This document shows, piece after piece, positions 62,302-64,000 of a stretch of 64,000 bases of DNA; within the stretch, counting starts at the first letter, position 1; every line of letters starts with the position of its first letter. A program made the translations under genes and the position numbers. Below the pieces are notes generated by a model. It saw only the letters and a program-made list of their open reading frames with translations. It was not told the DNA's origin and did not search any database. The stretch lies in contig FNSS01000001.1 in NCBI GenBank assembly GCA_900104855.1, positions 2,046,001 through 2,110,000 on the forward strand, written 5' to 3'. Source of the stretch: Rhizobiales bacterium GAS188. GTDB taxonomy: Bacteria; Pseudomonadota; Alphaproteobacteria; Rhizobiales; Beijerinckiaceae.

Positions 62302-63285
62302 TCATTCGATCACCTCGTCGGCCTGGGCGAGCAGTGTCGGCGGCACGTCGAGACCGAGTGCCTTCGCAGTTTGGAGGTTGATCACTAGCTCGAACTTCGT
62401 CGGCTGCATCATCGGCATGTCGGCAGGCTTCTCGCCATTGAGAATTCGGCCGGTGTAGACTCCGGCTTGTCGCCAAGTATCAGGTCTGCTCGTACCGTAG
62501 CTGATGAGGCCGCCTACTGCCGTAGACTGGCGCGCGGCGTAGATCGCTGGCACGGCATGGCGGGCAGCCAGCGCGACGGTTTGATCGGGATTGGTAACAA
62601 GAGAAACGGAGGGGCTCACCACGAGCGCGTCGGCCTTCTGCTCAACTAGCTCTGCAAAGGCCATCTCAAACTCGCTTGGGAGACTTGCGTTCACGAACAG
62701 AAGGGGCACTCCACGAGCTTTCGCTGCAGCCTGCAACTCTTTGGTTTCGGTCTCAACAAAGACTGGGTTGGTTGGGTTGCGCAGGTAACCAATCGACTTG
62801 GCCCCCGGCACCAATTCGAGCAACAGCTCAAGACGCTTTCCAGCCAGTTCGCCTATCATGACGTGGATGCCGGTGAGATTTCCGCCAGGTCGGCTTAGAC
62901 TGTCAACGAGGCCAATTCGGACCGGATCGGCGGCCTGCGCACATACGATCGGGATAGTTTGAGTTGCCGCTTGGGCCGCAAGCGCACCGGGTGTGCTGTC
63001 CAGTATAACGATCACGGATACCTGATGGCGAACCAAGTCGGCAACGAGCGTCGGTAGCCGATCATTGTGACCCTCTGCCCACCGGTATTCGATCGCCGCG
63101 TTCCTGCCCTCGATGTAACCAGCGTCGCCCAGGCCTCGGCGAAAATCATCGAGATACTCGCGCACCATTTCGAGCGATGTGAGTTGAAAAAACCCGATCA
63201 CCGGCATCGCAGGCTGCGCGCGTCCGGGGAGCGGCCACGCCGCAGTAACGCCACCAACGAGCGTGATGAACTCGCGCCGTCTCAT
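62302..63285 (-). CDS. ABC-type substrate-binding protein (ABC_sub_bind family)
   Basis: The product is 327 aa; the start at 63285 has AGGGAGGAGG upstream. A twin-arginine signal opens the protein (MRRREFITLVGGVTAAWPLP). The two-lobed fold of the PF04392 family is seen in VIGFFQL, YRWAEGHNDRLPTLVADLV, ADPVRIGLVDSLSRPGGNLTG and the closing TPTLLAQADEVIE-like tail (here PPTLLAQADEVIE). No permease or ATPase is adjacent, usual for this large orphan family in Hyphomicrobiales. Ligand unknown. Confidence 0.92.
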   Translation of the reverse strand: MRRREFITLVGGVTAAWPLPGRAQPAMPVIGFFQLTSLEMVREYLDDFRRGLGDAGYIEGRNAAIEYRWAEGHNDRLPTLVADLVRHQVSVIVILDSTPGALAAQAATQTIPIVCAQAADPVRIGLVDSLSRPGGNLTGIHVMIGELAGKRLELLLELVPGAKSIGYLRNPTNPVFVETETKELQAAAKARGVPLLFVNASLPSEFEMAFAELVEQKADALVVSPSVSLVTNPDQTVALAARHAVPAIYAARQSTAVGGLISYGTSRPDTWRQAGVYTGRILNGEKPADMPMMQPTKFELVINLQTAKALGLDVPPTLLAQADEVIE

Positions 63286-63816
63286 GGCCCTCCTCCCTAT
63301 ACCAAGGGCCACACCCTAGCGACATTGCTAGGGACGGACAATCAGCCCCGCGCCCGATACACGGTTGACCATGGCTCTATAGCGCAGCACCGGCAGCTCG
63401 AAGCTATGGCCATTGAACGTAACCAACTGAGGGCGCAGCTCGCCAACTCGATCTATGAACGAGCGGATTAACTCCGCCTCGCTTCGCTGCCCTATGTGCG
63501 GTGCGCCGAGCTGCCGGACCTCCCAGCCACTGGCCTGACCTTCGGCCGATCTGCCTTCCAGCCGATCGACAATCGATGCCAGCCATATATCTCGACGTGA
63601 TGGTTTGGCCCGAACCGCCGCTATGGGTTGCCGCGTGCTTAGCGGCCGAAGGACCGCTTAGGGTCGACTCCGGCCGTACAACAGCGGGCGATCGAATATC
63701 GCCACGGGGCGGTTTGCGGATACGCGGCCATGACTCGTTCACGACCGAAGGTCGTCAGATCAACCCCGCGCAAAAATGCTAATATGTCTCCTATGCGGCA
63801 CCAGTCGGGGAGAACC
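63286..63816. other. Gap with a shared 45-bp word
   Basis: No convincing gene. Bases 63661-63705 repeat 62203-62247 with one difference. A short frame ending at 63471 (RNQLRAQLANSIYERAD) may be a remnant. The right end is the promoter region of the DUF1326 gene. Confidence 0.45.
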
Positions 63817-64000
63817 ATGATGGCCTACGTCGATTGGATGATCAGGACCAAGCAGATCGGAACCTGCAGCTGCGATTACGGTTGCCCCTGTGAATTCAAC
63901 GCCCCACCGACACGCACTCCCTGCGAAGGGGTCATGGCGATGGAGATTACCGAGGGCTATTTCGGGAAAGTCCGTTTGGACGGACTGCGCGTGGCCGGAG
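63817..64000 (+). CDS. DUF1326 domain protein, 5' part
   Basis: The first 61 codons are present; the gene runs off the right edge. CGGGGAGAACC precedes the ATG at 63817. The opening matches DUF1326: WMIRTKQIGTCSCDYGCPCE with its cysteine cluster, then CEGVMAMEITEGYFG. The Cys residues may bind metal. Function unknown. Confidence 0.85.
   Translation, partial: MMAYVDWMIRTKQIGTCSCDYGCPCEFNAPPTRTPCEGVMAMEITEGYFGKVRLDGLRVAG

Noticed and set aside
1-64000. tRNA or rRNA genes
   Set aside because: No T-loop/anticodon arrangement or rRNA-like block was noticed by eye; the one GGTTCGAATC word (1403) lies inside the DUF4139 gene. A covariance search would be decisive.

Overview
The window is high-GC bacterial DNA with the gene content and intergenic palindromes typical of a soil or plant-associated alphaproteobacterium, probably Hyphomicrobiales (Rhizobiales). 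This is inferred from the style of polA, the class III cyclase/TPR proteins, the ABC_sub_bind-type binding protein, the DUF1134-like, DUF1326 and RidA proteins, and palindromic repeats resembling those common in that order. No rRNA, tRNA or CRISPR array was seen.

Layout. 0-3 kb: a gene end, a conserved hypothetical and a secreted MuiA/DUF4139 protein. 3.1-6.3 kb: an array of a palindromic repeat module, split by an IS110/IS1111-type insertion sequence and containing a DUF559 endonuclease gene. 6.4-9.4 kb: polA. 9.7-22.2 kb: an accessory island that looks like immunity. It holds a 2009-residue STAND NTPase with an N-terminal nuclease domain (Avs-like), a small helical protein, a trypsin-like protease, a caspase-like protease, a small PD-(D/E)XK-like nuclease and an HNH endonuclease, mixed with debris (a livF fragment, a decayed group II intron, short repeats). 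22.4-25.4 kb: a three-gene cell-envelope operon of unknown function. 25.8-31.8 kb: two cyclase/TPR genes, one broken by a mobile repeat, plus small membrane and secreted proteins. 32.2-34.4 kb: an IS91-like transposase with a tyrosine recombinase. 35-45.9 kb: a mixed region with an L,D-transpeptidase, an HMCES-type SOS peptidase, a broken ATP-dependent ligase, a second HNH paralogue, a GNAT acetyltransferase, a DHFR-like reductase, a type II NADH dehydrogenase, a lipoprotein, RidA and an HdrC/HdrB-like pair. 46-51.5 kb: an LrgA/LrgB operon, an AraC regulator and an ArsR-SRPBCC-membrane-GST operon. 51.9-53.6 kb: paired ParA-like ATPases. 54-64 kb: a second AraC regulator divergent from an AhpD-like gene, a frameshifted DUF1254 gene, a third cyclase/TPR gene, a substrate-binding protein and the start of a DUF1326 gene.

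Mobile repeats are the strongest theme. Four copies of the palindromic module are complete mobile units of about 213-236 bp. They end in imperfect inverted repeats (TACCG...CGGTA) and are flanked by CTAG duplications. One sits inside a cyclase gene, and removing it together with one CTAG restores the reading frame across the site. A second family with GTGACAGTGCA ends truncates a DNA ligase and lies near both HNH genes. The IS110/IS1111-type element sits in a copy of the palindromic module and has a long noncoding 3' region where a guide (bridge/seek) RNA would be expected.
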